Source of the DNA: Clostridium cylindrosporum DSM 605
GTDB taxonomy: Bacteria > Bacillota > Clostridia > Clostridiales > Caloramatoraceae
Assembly: GCF_001047375.1 (NCBI RefSeq)
Contig: NZ_LFVU01000028.1
Location: forward strand, 248,001-312,000
Length of the DNA: 64,000 nucleotides
Direction of reading: 5' to 3'
The notes under the pieces were generated by a model. That model did no database searches. It was not told the origin of the DNA and saw nothing but the letters and a program-made list of their open reading frames with translations. This document shows positions 28,641-37,252 of this stretch, piece after piece (position 1 is the first letter of the stretch; each line of letters starts with the position of its first letter). The position numbers and the translations under genes are program-made.

Positions 28641-29333
28641 CTAAACTCTTTGAAGTAATTTTTTTATTAATTCTAAATAATTTTCGATTGCCTTATCCTT
28701 ATTAGTTTCATAATCTTCATGTGATGAATCGTCACCTTTATCTGATATAGTTCTAATTATTAGGAAAGGTGTATCATTTAGATAGCAAGTATGAGCTATA
28801 CTTGCACTTTCCATATCTCCAGCTAAAGCATCAAATTCCTTAACTAACCATTCTACCTTTTCCTTACTAGTTAAAAATTGATCCCCTGTAACTATTCTTC
28901 CTACGAAAGTTTTGTTTTCTGGATTTTCTTCAGCAGCTTTTTTAGCTAATTCTACTAAGTTCTTATCTGCCTTGAAATCAAATGTATCTAGTCTTGGAAT
29001 TTGTCCATGTCTATCTCCGAATACTGTTGTATCTACATCATGTTGAACTAAGCTATCTCCTATTACAATGTTTCCAAAACCTATTTCATCTCTTAGTCCA
29101 CCTGCAACACCAACATTAATAATTGCCTCTGCCTTAAATTCTCTTATTAGTGTCTGTGTTGAAACAGCAGCATGTACCTTACCTATTCCACAAACTGTTG
29201 CAACTACTTCTTTATTTCCTAGTTTTCCTCTGTATATTTCATTTCTAGAAACTACCTCTTTAGTTACATCAGTTAATTCCTTTAAAATTATCGCTAGCTC
29301 TTCTTCCATAGCTGTTATTATACCTATACTCAA
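28641..29333 (-). CDS. mtnN: 5'-methylthioadenosine/S-adenosylhomocysteine nucleosidase
   Basis: 230 residues. Family blocks visible are GIITAMEEELAIIL at the start, ATVCGIGKVHAAVSTQ, NVGVAGGLRDE, the ribose-binding DMESASIAHTC and the catalytic-Asp RTISDKGDDSSHEDY. It hydrolyses S-adenosylhomocysteine to adenine and S-ribosylhomocysteine, the substrate of LuxS encoded just downstream. It starts at TTG (29333) with AGGTGG upstream. A TTGATT/TATAAT pair about 17-18 bases apart near 29440-29470 is a possible promoter. Given the corrinoid methyltransferases nearby, methyl-cycle recycling fits the strain's physiology. Confidence 0.95.
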   Translation of the reverse strand: MSIGIITAMEEELAIILKELTDVTKEVVSRNEIYRGKLGNKEVVATVCGIGKVHAAVSTQTLIREFKAEAIINVGVAGGLRDEIGFGNIVIGDSLVQHDVDTTVFGDRHGQIPRLDTFDFKADKNLVELAKKAAEENPENKTFVGRIVTGDQFLTSKEKVEWLVKEFDALAGDMESASIAHTCYLNDTPFLIIRTISDKGDDSSHEDYETNKDKAIENYLELIKKLLQRV

Positions 29334-29482
29334 TTATGCCACCTACCATTAATTTTATTTTTATGTTATTTTATATTTCTTATCTTAAGTAATATATTAA
29401 ACAATTTTCATGGAAAAATTATTTATCATTAATTATAACAAAGTAATAATATATAAATCAAGAATATCGCAGAAAACAAGAA

Positions 29483-29519
29483 AAGCCATATAGTATGTGA
29501 ATATCAAACTATATGACTT
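29483..29519 (-). terminator. Terminator of the Cu-Zn SOD gene
   Basis: In minus-strand RNA a 12-bp stem with one G-U (AAGTCATATAGT with ACTATATGGCTT) is followed by TTTTCTTGTTTT, 50 bases past the stop at 29570. Confidence 0.8.
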
Positions 29520-29569
29520 ATTAAATATTCTATATAAAATTATTCAAAGCATTTTAAGGGTAGGTATAC

Positions 29570-30115
29570 TTAAGCTTCTAGTTGAATAACTCCACATGCT
29601 AGCTTTTTACCTGAAGCCCCAGCTGGCTGTGTCTTATAATCATCAGGACCTTGATGTATAACTACAGACTTTCCAACAATCTGTGAAACAGTAAACTTAT
29701 TAGTGAAAAATATTATTCTAGAATAACCATCATTTGAGAATAGTACAGGAAAATCTCCTGCATGATTACCATGTGGTTGATTAGTCGGATTCCAGTGTCC
29801 TCCCGCAGACATAAATGGATCTGAGGGGTTACCTACTGTACAATTACCATTCTCATGTATATGAAATCCGTGTGGACCAACCTGTGGACTTCCTTCACTA
29901 GCTGGTTTAAATTGAGGTAGTCCATTAACCTCTACAGAAACCTTTGTACCACCAGGTGCCTCTGTAAAAATTACAGTACCACGAATTCTTGGAGCTAACG
30001 GTCCACCAAATATATGTGCTACAGCTCTTCTTGGCTTATTAGTCTCATTTACATCATTTCTGTATCCAGAATAGTTGTAATTTAGATGTGGGCATTGATG
30101 TTTTGGGAAATTCAT
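29570..30115 (-). CDS. sodC: Cu-Zn superoxide dismutase family protein, no signal peptide
   Basis: 181 residues from the ATG at 30115 (GGAGG box); an upstream in-frame ATG lacks one. Metal ligands of the SodC fold are all recognisable: HGFHIHENGNC (two Cu His, disulphide Cys), GGHWNP, PHGNHAGDFP (bridging/Zn His and Asp), and SVVIHQGPDD (fourth Cu His). The end is GASGKKLACGVI, so the second disulphide Cys is kept but the active-site guide Arg of SOD1-type enzymes is Lys. There is no secretion signal, so the protein is presumably cytoplasmic, unusual for SodC. It lies next to ogt. Confidence 0.93.
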   Translation of the reverse strand: MNFPKHQCPHLNYNYSGYRNDVNETNKPRRAVAHIFGGPLAPRIRGTVIFTEAPGGTKVSVEVNGLPQFKPASEGSPQVGPHGFHIHENGNCTVGNPSDPFMSAGGHWNPTNQPHGNHAGDFPVLFSNDGYSRIIFFTNKFTVSQIVGKSVVIHQGPDDYKTQPAGASGKKLACGVIQLEA

Positions 30116-30153
30116 AATATCCTCCAAATTAAACATTTCATTTTATGTTATGC

Positions 30154-30627
30154 CTAATTTGATAAAATAGTTACACTTTCTATTTCTAAAAGCTTTTCCT
30201 TTATACCTATCCCTCCTGCATAGCCAACTAATTTACCACTCGCACCAATTACACGGTGGCAAGGGATGAAAATAGGGATTGGGTTCCTATTATTTGCCAT
30301 ACCCACTGCACGGGATGCTTTCTCATTACCTACACATATTGCTACTTCCTTATAAGTACATGTTTTGCCATATGGAATCTCTTGAAGGCTCCTCCACACA
30401 CTTTGCTGAAAATCCGTTCCTTGTGGTATAAGTGGCAAATCAAATGTTTTCCTTTTTCCATCAAAATATTCTTTAAGCTGCTCACTTGCTTTTTTAAGTA
30501 GAGGTGTCTCAACTAAATTTATATCTTTAGGGATTACTTCTCCAAAATATATGTGAGTAATTCCTACTCCATTTTCCACAATTCCTAATTTCCCGATTTT
30601 TGTTTCATAGTAAAATGCATTCTTCAT
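30154..30627 (-). CDS. ogt: Methylated-DNA--protein-cysteine S-methyltransferase
   Basis: 157 residues with the alkyl-acceptor motif IPCHRVIGASG and the preceding helix-turn-helix region IPYGKTCTYKEVA and NRNPIPIF. It repairs O6-methylguanine and O4-methylthymine by transferring the alkyl group to its own cysteine. The ATG at 30627 has an AGGAGG box. It lies 38 bases upstream of sodC on the same strand without a terminator between them, so a two-gene stress operon is plausible. Confidence 0.95.
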   Translation of the reverse strand: MKNAFYYETKIGKLGIVENGVGITHIYFGEVIPKDINLVETPLLKKASEQLKEYFDGKRKTFDLPLIPQGTDFQQSVWRSLQEIPYGKTCTYKEVAICVGNEKASRAVGMANNRNPIPIFIPCHRVIGASGKLVGYAGGIGIKEKLLEIESVTILSN

Positions 30628-30725
30628 TTTGTGCCTCCTGCATATTTATTATATTTTCCTATTACTAACTAGCTTTTTAGCCTAAACTAATAGTTTTAAT
30701 AACTTCTATCTACTCTATTATAAAC

Positions 30726-30776
30726 AAAAATACCCTATAGAATAGACTTTTATCATATATTCTATAGGGCTATATT
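30726..30776 (-). repeat. Hairpin repeat copy A, terminator of corrinoid module 2
   Basis: An inverted repeat centred on CCTATAGAATA/TATTCTATAGGG follows the RACE gene stop by 13 bases and ends in TATTTTTG on the minus strand, so it can act as the operon terminator. It is one of three related hairpins in the window (others at 55617-55672 and 62545-62600), sharing AAAAATACC-TATAG, TAGACTT and CTATA-GGTA-type blocks. Confidence 0.75.
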
Positions 30777-30788
30777 GATTTTTATAAG

Positions 30789-32582
30789 TTAGCTTGGAAA
30801 TATAAGACACTCAGCAAAAAGTCTTTCATACCCTTGTGATGCTCCAAGTTCCATATAATCCATCTTTTGAGCCAAATCTTCAATTTCACCTTTTACATCT
30901 TGAGACATAAGAGCCATATATGCTCCTGTTTTAGAGGAATTACCTACATATGATAGTTTGTCTTTTACCTCCTCTGGTAATATGCCTATACCAACTAAGC
31001 TATCAACTGGCAGGTGTGCTCCAAACTGTCCTGCAATAATAACCTTATCAAGGTCATTTATGTCAATACCTGCCTTCTTAAGAAGTGCATAAAATCCAGA
31101 AAGTATAGCTCCCTTTGCTAGTTGAACCTGACGAACATCTCCCTGTGTAATTAACAGTCTTTCAGGGTTTTCGCTTAGAATAAACTCTCTTTTGCTTCCA
31201 TCTAAATTAATCATATCATATCGATAATCAGAACTTTCTAGCTTTTCCTTCTTTATAAATGCTCCTTGCTTCTTCACCAGGCCTACACGAATTAACTCTT
31301 TTACAGCGGCTAATATCCCACTACCACATACACCTATAGGTTCTTTACTACCTATAACTTGAAGTTCAATTCCCTTTTCACTGATTTTTACATCTTCAAT
31401 TGCTCCCTCTGCAGCCCTCATACCTGAACTTATATTCATCCCTTCAAGTGCTGGCCCTGCTGCACAGGAACATGATAACATTTTTCCTTGATTTGATAAT
31501 ACAATTTCTCCATTGGTTCCAATATCTATAAATAGAACATTTTCTAAGGCTTTATGTAATCCACATACATATGCACCTGCTACAATATCCGCACCTATAT
31601 AGGAAGAAACCGATGGAAGACAATAAAGCCTTGCACCAACAGATGCCTTAAGTCCTATATCCTTCGCTGGTATATTCTTTGACCTTGAGAATACCGGCAC
31701 ATATGGAGATTTTCCTATAGAGGATGTATCAATCCCTAAAAGAAAATGCATCATTGTACAATTTGCTGCAATAGAAATCTCATAAATATGTTTTTTATCT
31801 ATTTTAGTTTTGTTACACATATCTTCAATCATGTCATTAATAGAATTTACAATTGCAGATTGAAGTTCTTCCTTTGCATTCTTTGGATTTTCAAGTTCAT
31901 AGGTTATTCTAGTTAGAACGTCAAGACCAAACTTCTTTTGAGGATTAATCATTGATGCTGTTGTAATTTCTTCACCTGTATTCATATTTATAAGTGCTGT
32001 TACAACAGTTGTGGTTCCTATATCAATAGCAATCCCATAAAGAACATCACTAGTATCACCTAATTCAATTCCAATTAAGTTCTCTCCATTGAAAACTCCA
32101 GTTACAATTCCATATGTGACTTCACTTTGCTTTAATATATTCCAATCTATATGCTGAATATCAAATGCCCTGCATAAAGAATCCTCAAATGGAGTTTGAT
32201 CATCTAGGTTAGGCTTTTTAATTTCAACTACCCGTTTAGAGATTGAAGGTCTATATTCAAAGCTTGGTATATATCCAGTAGTTAATATTTCATGTTTTCT
32301 TTCCTTTTGTAAAATTTCGATTGTGATATCATCATAAGGTGTTACAAGACAGGCTAGTCTTATTCCTGACCTTAATTCCTCTTCCTTTAGGAACTTCTCC
32401 TCTGTTTCGGATAAATCAGATAGGTTTCCTTCTATAAGTCTAATCTTACATTTACCACATAGCCCTTTACCATTACATGGATTATCAACAAAAATATTAT
32501 TCTCTACTAGAAGTTCCAATAAATTCTTACCTTGAATATATTCAAATACTTTATTTTGATTCTTAATGGAAATCTTAGGCAT
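30789..32582 (-). CDS. RACE-type reductive activator of corrinoid proteins
   Basis: About 597 residues from the ATG at 32582 (12 bases after AAAGGAG; the earlier ATG abuts the box). A plant-type [2Fe-2S] ferredoxin domain comes first, with Cys36-x5-Cys42-x2-Cys45 and Cys78. After a linker, an ASKHA-fold ATPase region follows, with YGIAIDIGTTTVVTALI, VLFIDIGTNGEIVL and GMRAAEGAIEDV. This architecture is that of RACo and O-demethylase activating enzymes, which use ATP to reduce inactive cob(II)alamin to cob(I)alamin. The start overlaps the upstream methyltransferase gene by 8 bases. It is the last gene of the operon. Confidence 0.92.
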   Translation of the reverse strand: MPKISIKNQNKVFEYIQGKNLLELLVENNIFVDNPCNGKGLCGKCKIRLIEGNLSDLSETEEKFLKEEELRSGIRLACLVTPYDDITIEILQKERKHEILTTGYIPSFEYRPSISKRVVEIKKPNLDDQTPFEDSLCRAFDIQHIDWNILKQSEVTYGIVTGVFNGENLIGIELGDTSDVLYGIAIDIGTTTVVTALINMNTGEEITTASMINPQKKFGLDVLTRITYELENPKNAKEELQSAIVNSINDMIEDMCNKTKIDKKHIYEISIAANCTMMHFLLGIDTSSIGKSPYVPVFSRSKNIPAKDIGLKASVGARLYCLPSVSSYIGADIVAGAYVCGLHKALENVLFIDIGTNGEIVLSNQGKMLSCSCAAGPALEGMNISSGMRAAEGAIEDVKISEKGIELQVIGSKEPIGVCGSGILAAVKELIRVGLVKKQGAFIKKEKLESSDYRYDMINLDGSKREFILSENPERLLITQGDVRQVQLAKGAILSGFYALLKKAGIDINDLDKVIIAGQFGAHLPVDSLVGIGILPEEVKDKLSYVGNSSKTGAYMALMSQDVKGEIEDLAQKMDYMELGASQGYERLFAECLIFPS

Positions 32583-33606
32583 CGCTGATTGCATCTCCTT
32601 TTGTTAAGGATTCAATCATTGATCTTATGTTTTTCAGAGGAGATTTCATTCCAAGTCCACAGGCTGGAGATATTATATTAGAACCATCCTCTACACACCT
32701 TTGAGTAAGCTGTGCGATTTTATTCGCCTCACCAAACTCAATTGTGTAGGTACTTACATTCCCCATAAGAAGCCTATCACCTAGGTTCTTTCTAGCCTCC
32801 TTGATACTAACCATAGAATCAAAACTTAGAACATTACTTCTTACCTTATTTACCTCACTATATACATTTTTCATTTGACCACATATATGCACAATTGTAG
32901 CTATATTTTCTTTTTGTATACTGTGGATTAGCTTATTTAAATATTTAACTGCAAACTCTTCAAATAGTTTTGGTCCTAAAATCTCACCAGTACCACTAGG
33001 GTCAGAAATCGCAATTATATCTGCACCAGCTTCAATTTGCTTCTTTGCAAATAAAATTAATTCATCAGTTACAAACTCAAGGAATTCATGGGCCTCTTTA
33101 TTGCTTTTTCTAAGCTGCTTATAAAATACAACAGGCTCGATTATAGAGCTTGCTGTACTTATTGGTCCTGTAAGGTTCCCTATAATCGGAACATCATCTT
33201 TCTTAGACTTTAAGATTTTGATTGCATCAAGTACAACCTTTGATCTTCCATCCTCAAAATTAATCTTTGAAAGAGTTGTCCATTCATTAACAGAATTAAT
33301 TGCATACTCTACAACATGTGGCTCGTAAATATTACTTCCCATATCAACCTTCGCACCAAGCTCCTCAGCTTCTACAGTCATACAAAATGGAACTCCAAAG
33401 TTTTCAAAGCACCCTTTTTCATATACTGCTCTCGCTAAATCCGCCATCATTTGTGCATCACTATGTGCTGCAGGTAAGCTGATTCCTACTTCATCCATTA
33501 ATTCTGTTGTTACCATGTTCATCATTCCACCTGGGCAAATACATGGTGGTCTATCAACCTCTTCCTTTGTAAAGACCTTGTTTAATCTCTCCTTTGGCGA
33601 TAACAT
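32575..33606 (-). CDS. MtaA/UroD-family corrinoid methyltransferase, module 2 (third paralogue)
   Basis: 343 residues from the ATG at 33606, 6 bases after AGAGGTG; a GTG three codons earlier is less likely. The UroD TIM barrel carries the MtaA-type zinc ligands His240-x-Cys242 (IVHICGQMKN) and Cys316 (SPACGLGMKSP). The phosphate-loop-like ISDPSGTGEILGP is shared with the other paralogues. It should move a methyl group to or from the corrinoid protein encoded just upstream. Bacterial relatives include O-demethylase components, so aromatic methyl ethers are one possible substrate (inference). Confidence 0.85.
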   Translation of the reverse strand: MLSPKERLNKVFTKEEVDRPPCICPGGMMNMVTTELMDEVGISLPAAHSDAQMMADLARAVYEKGCFENFGVPFCMTVEAEELGAKVDMGSNIYEPHVVEYAINSVNEWTTLSKINFEDGRSKVVLDAIKILKSKKDDVPIIGNLTGPISTASSIIEPVVFYKQLRKSNKEAHEFLEFVTDELILFAKKQIEAGADIIAISDPSGTGEILGPKLFEEFAVKYLNKLIHSIQKENIATIVHICGQMKNVYSEVNKVRSNVLSFDSMVSIKEARKNLGDRLLMGNVSTYTIEFGEANKIAQLTQRCVEDGSNIISPACGLGMKSPLKNIRSMIESLTKGDAISDA

Positions 33607-33621
33607 AGCCTTCACCTCTTT

Positions 33622-34278
33622 CTATGCTATTTCAAGTAATCTTTTTACTAATTTAACTGCCTCAACTGCATTTGCAGAGTATCCATCTGCACCAATTTGA
33701 TCAGAGAATTTTTTAGAGATTGGTCCTCCACCTATAACAACTTTAACCTCATCTCTTATTCCGGCTTCTTTTAAAAGTTCTATTACAGTTCCCATTCCAC
33801 CCATTGTTGTTGTCATAAGTGTTGATAAACATACGAATGCTGCATTAACTTCCCTAGCCTTATCAACGAAACTTTGCAGTGGAACATCTCTACCTAAGTC
33901 AATCATATCAAATCCAGCTGTTTCAAGCATTATCTTAACTAGATTCTTACCTATATCATGGGTATCTCCCTCTACAACTCCGATTACACCCTTTGGCTTT
34001 TCTTCTAATACTTCATTTTCTGGAAGATGAGGTCTTAAAATTGATAATCCTTCATACATTGCATCTGAACATAGTAATATATCTGTTACAAAATACTCCT
34101 CATCGTCATATAACTGACTTGCACGGTTCATACCATCTACAAGTCCTTGCATTATACCTTCGAATATAGGATATCCAGCCTCTACATATTCATTGCTTGC
34201 TTCAATTACATCTTCTTCTTCCATTTCAACTACGCCATCTGATAGTCTTTTTAATAATTCTTCCTTTGATACTGACAT
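33622..34278 (-). CDS. Corrinoid methyl-shuttle protein, module 2
   Basis: 218 residues from the ATG at 34278 (GGAGGG box 8 bases upstream). The helical cap domain (about 1-90) precedes the B12 Rossmann domain with VVEGDTHDIGKNLV (Asp105, His107), CLSTLMTTTMGGM and VVIGGGPISKKFS. It is the MtaC/MttC-type carrier on which a methyl group is bound to cobalt. The gene is embedded between two MtaA-like genes in a run of six co-directional genes. The pseudogene at 24.5 kb derives from a close relative of this gene. Confidence 0.94.
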   Translation of the reverse strand: MSVSKEELLKRLSDGVVEMEEEDVIEASNEYVEAGYPIFEGIMQGLVDGMNRASQLYDDEEYFVTDILLCSDAMYEGLSILRPHLPENEVLEEKPKGVIGVVEGDTHDIGKNLVKIMLETAGFDMIDLGRDVPLQSFVDKAREVNAAFVCLSTLMTTTMGGMGTVIELLKEAGIRDEVKVVIGGGPISKKFSDQIGADGYSANAVEAVKLVKRLLEIA

Positions 34279-34312
34279 TGTCTTTCCCTCCATTTTATAT
34301 AGATTTCTTATT

Positions 34313-35383
34313 TTATGAAAAGTTTTTAGGGTCTAGTGGCCATTTTCCATACTTTCTAGCTGAGGCCATAAATTGGTCAATATTTTCTAAAGGAATATCC
34401 CCTGAAAGATCACATCCTGATGCAAGAATATATCCTGTTGGACTGTCATATGCCTTTTGTAAACAAGTCTTTACTGCTGAATCTACATCATCAGTATTTC
34501 CTAAATACATAACTTCTACAGGATCTACGTTACCAAGAATAGGAACCTTATCTCCTATTACTTCCTTTGTATATGCTAAATCTACTCTATTATCAACACT
34601 TATCATGTCGCAGCCTGACTTTACCATATCTCCTACGATTGAAGTTGTGTCCCCACAAATGTGATAACAAACTGTTCCGTTTGCATCATGAATATCCTTC
34701 ATTAAGTCAATTGTATATGGTAAAACAAAATCTAAATATTGTTTTCTATGAAGAATTGTTCCTGATGCAATTGGATCGCATAATAGTATAATACAACCCG
34801 CCTTAATAAACTCTCTATAAATCATTTTTAATCCTTCAGTACAAAACTTAATTAATTCATGTAGTTTTTCAGGGTTTTTTCTAGTTGCTCTTAAAAGATT
34901 TTCTACCTTATATATACTAGCTGCTGCTGTAAAAGGACCAGAAATTAGGACTCCAGTTGGAACCTCATTCCCTATTTTTTCTATTATAATTTTTGCTGCA
35001 TCAATATGAAGCTGAAATGCTTCATCATTTTCTAGCTTTAATTTTGACATATCTAGTTTGTCAACATCATTTAGATCATCTATTGCATATTTTATAATTG
35101 CTGGAACCGCATCCTCTGGATCACTCATCACACTACCTAGAGCAGCTCCTACACCATGTAGACCATATTCCACAATTGTTAAATCATTCCCAAATCTTTC
35201 ATAACAAGCAATTTGAGCTTTTGCTTCATTTAAAGCGGTACTTCTTTTTTCCTTATGTGTCATACCTAATGCTAGTCCAGACATTGAGCAAACAACAGGC
35301 ATAGCTAGAAGTCTATCCATAGGCTTTCCTGTCATAAATGCCATCAGACGTTCATTTGGCGTCATTTTATCATCCTTGTGCAT
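34313..35383 (-). CDS. MtaA/UroD-family corrinoid methyltransferase, module 2 (second paralogue)
   Basis: 356 residues. Zinc ligands His241-x-Cys243 (CYHICGDTTSIV) and Cys324 (ASGCDLSGDIP) match the MtaA/MtbA pattern. The N-terminal segment MTPNERLMAFMTGKPMDRL is the conserved UroD-like opening. It is closer to the module 1 methyltransferase in its C-terminal CD-x-S-G-D-I-P/NDTPVKN region than to the paralogue at 32.6 kb. The ATG has AAGGGGG upstream. Its donor and acceptor are unknown; it lies 34 bases before the corrinoid protein gene. Confidence 0.85.
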   Translation of the reverse strand: MHKDDKMTPNERLMAFMTGKPMDRLLAMPVVCSMSGLALGMTHKEKRSTALNEAKAQIACYERFGNDLTIVEYGLHGVGAALGSVMSDPEDAVPAIIKYAIDDLNDVDKLDMSKLKLENDEAFQLHIDAAKIIIEKIGNEVPTGVLISGPFTAAASIYKVENLLRATRKNPEKLHELIKFCTEGLKMIYREFIKAGCIILLCDPIASGTILHRKQYLDFVLPYTIDLMKDIHDANGTVCYHICGDTTSIVGDMVKSGCDMISVDNRVDLAYTKEVIGDKVPILGNVDPVEVMYLGNTDDVDSAVKTCLQKAYDSPTGYILASGCDLSGDIPLENIDQFMASARKYGKWPLDPKNFS

Positions 35384-35453
35384 ATAATTTCCCCCTTAAT
35401 TTTAACTACCTTTACTTAAGTATCTTGTTGATATGTTAGCTTTATATGAATAA

Positions 35454-36323
35454 TTAAAACAATTTAATTGTTTTAATTATTCCATTCTTTAATTCAAATT
35501 CTTTATTTTTTATACACATTTGCCCAGCAAACTTTGCCCTACCAATTACTTTTACACAGGCATCAGGATATTTAATAACTTCTTTAAGATCAATATCCTC
35601 CCATTTGGCCTTCTCTGTTCCAAGTAGTGCCAATGAAGTTTTAGGACAAAGCAAAACTATAGTTTCATCATCAATTATTTCTTCTATTTCTTTTAGTAGA
35701 GGATAAGTAAACATTTCTACTACCTGCTCCGAAAACTTTGGACCTAGTATATTAAGTCCTCCTGAGGAGTCTCCATAGCTAATCATATTAACTCCTACTT
35801 TTTTAGCTTCCAAAACGAACCTTAATATTTCATTTTGAAACTTATCAAATATTCTTTGCATCATTTCAGGGTCTTTTCTAAATGTCTTAAAAATGTGACG
35901 TGGGTCAATTAGAACATTCATTATTGTAAATGGACCCGAAATATATAAAACTACATTTTCTCCCTCTTCCCTTAGGCTTTTACAAGCCTTTAGAACTTCT
36001 GATATACGTCCCTTTGAAAAATCAATTTCAGGTAAATTAAGTATCTCCTGTGAGGATGTACATATATAATCCTTAGCCCTTGGCCCTATGTTCTCATCTC
36101 CAAGATTAACAATTCCACCTAAAGCCTCTCCTTCAACAGTATGACAAAATGGCAGCTGACAAAAGTTTGCATTGTCCTCTTTCTTTAATTCCCTTGAAAG
36201 GATTGCCATGCTATCAAACTTAGTATAAGCTTCTGGAAATTTCAAATCAGTTTTTTGTGTTACTTCTTTACTAATTCCAACGGAATTATCATAGGTACAC
36301 TTAAAGTCAATTATTTTAGCCAT
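35454..36323 (-). CDS. Divergent UroD/MtaA-like protein lacking the zinc-ligand histidine
   Basis: 289 residues, about 50 shorter than its paralogues. It starts near their residue 35 and lacks the conserved ERL-x-K opening. The central barrel aligns well (LPFCHTVEGEALGG, YISGPFTIMNVL, ISYGDSSGGLNILGP). At the zinc site the usual H-x-C-G is LLCPK (Leu224, Cys226), so the His ligand is gone; Cys270 remains near the end. The ATG has an AGGGGGG box and overlaps the GTPase gene by 13 bases. It may be the substrate-side methyltransferase, a non-catalytic partner, or an enzyme in decline. Confidence 0.75.
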   Translation of the reverse strand: MAKIIDFKCTYDNSVGISKEVTQKTDLKFPEAYTKFDSMAILSRELKKEDNANFCQLPFCHTVEGEALGGIVNLGDENIGPRAKDYICTSSQEILNLPEIDFSKGRISEVLKACKSLREEGENVVLYISGPFTIMNVLIDPRHIFKTFRKDPEMMQRIFDKFQNEILRFVLEAKKVGVNMISYGDSSGGLNILGPKFSEQVVEMFTYPLLKEIEEIIDDETIVLLCPKTSLALLGTEKAKWEDIDLKEVIKYPDACVKVIGRAKFAGQMCIKNKEFELKNGIIKTIKLF

Positions 36324-37252
36324 TGTATCCCCCCTGTACTTTTATTAAAACATTCTAATATTTTCTCACTATTTAATTCACTACCAATAATAGCTACTTT
36401 TGTTTCCTTATCTTCGTCTAAGTATCTCCAATCAAAATGATGTGGAGTAAAATCAAAGCTAATAACCCTATTGGTATCAAGCTTCAAGATACCCTTAGCT
36501 CTGAAAATAAACCCATACTCCTTGCTACCTAGTGAAGCTAAGACACTGTCAATCTCTTCAACTCTAAAAACTCTAGGCTTTGAAACTGATAAAGTACTAA
36601 AAACTTTATTAGCTGGAATTGAGGTTGTCTCTTCATTAGATTCAACTTCTTCAATATCAATTGAGCTTAATATATCAACTATTTTTTCTCCAGAATATGA
36701 ATGCCAATCTTCATTCATAATAAATGCTGACTTATTATATAGTTTTATTTTGGAAATTACTTCTTGAACCTTGATGTCATCTATTTTGTCAAAATGACTT
36801 AAGAAAATGATATGAGCATTTTTAATTTGATCTAGATAAAATTCACCAAAGCCTTCTATATAATCTTCAAATGAACTTATATCTACAATAGTTATTAATC
36901 GATTTATTTTTATATTAAAATTTGAGTTTTCACTTATTTTCTTGCAAACCTTTATAATATCTGATAGATTCCCAACACCAGATGGTTCTATTAATATATA
37001 ATCCGGTTTGTATTCTATAGAAAGTTCTTCTATAGCCTTTTTAAAGTCTTTTACTAAACTACAACAAATACATCCAGCGTAGATTTCTTTAATAGGAAGC
37101 TTGTTATCAATAAGATCTCCATCAATCCCCATACTTCCAAACTCGTTTTCTATAAGTGCGATTTTTCCTCCTAAGTTTGGGATTATTTTTTTTAGAAATG
37201 TAGTTTTTCCAGCTCCTAGAAACCCAGAAATTATATTTATATTAATACTCAC
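36311..37252 (-). CDS. CobW/COG0523 metallochaperone-type GTPase
   Basis: 313 residues. The P-loop GFLGAGKTTFLKK, the Walker B-like ILIEPSGVGN and the metal-binding C-x-C-C motif in AGCICCSL identify the G3E GTPase family. A CobW C-terminal domain occupies about residues 215-313, with the tail FTPHHFDWRYL. Family members insert or traffic Zn, Co or Fe. The gene starts at GTG (37252) after AAAGGAG and is the first gene of corrinoid module 2, overlapping the next gene. Delivery of Zn to the MtaA-like enzymes or support of cobalamin metabolism are the likely roles (inference). Confidence 0.9.
   Translation of the reverse strand: MSININIISGFLGAGKTTFLKKIIPNLGGKIALIENEFGSMGIDGDLIDNKLPIKEIYAGCICCSLVKDFKKAIEELSIEYKPDYILIEPSGVGNLSDIIKVCKKISENSNFNIKINRLITIVDISSFEDYIEGFGEFYLDQIKNAHIIFLSHFDKIDDIKVQEVISKIKLYNKSAFIMNEDWHSYSGEKIVDILSSIDIEEVESNEETTSIPANKVFSTLSVSKPRVFRVEEIDSVLASLGSKEYGFIFRAKGILKLDTNRVISFDFTPHHFDWRYLDEDKETKVAIIGSELNSEKILECFNKSTGGIQWLK

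Noticed and set aside
20598-36323. True uroporphyrinogen decarboxylase (heme synthesis) for the UroD-fold proteins
   Set aside because: Three of the four have the H-x-C...C zinc site of corrinoid methyltransferases, and all are linked to corrinoid proteins; no other heme genes are nearby.
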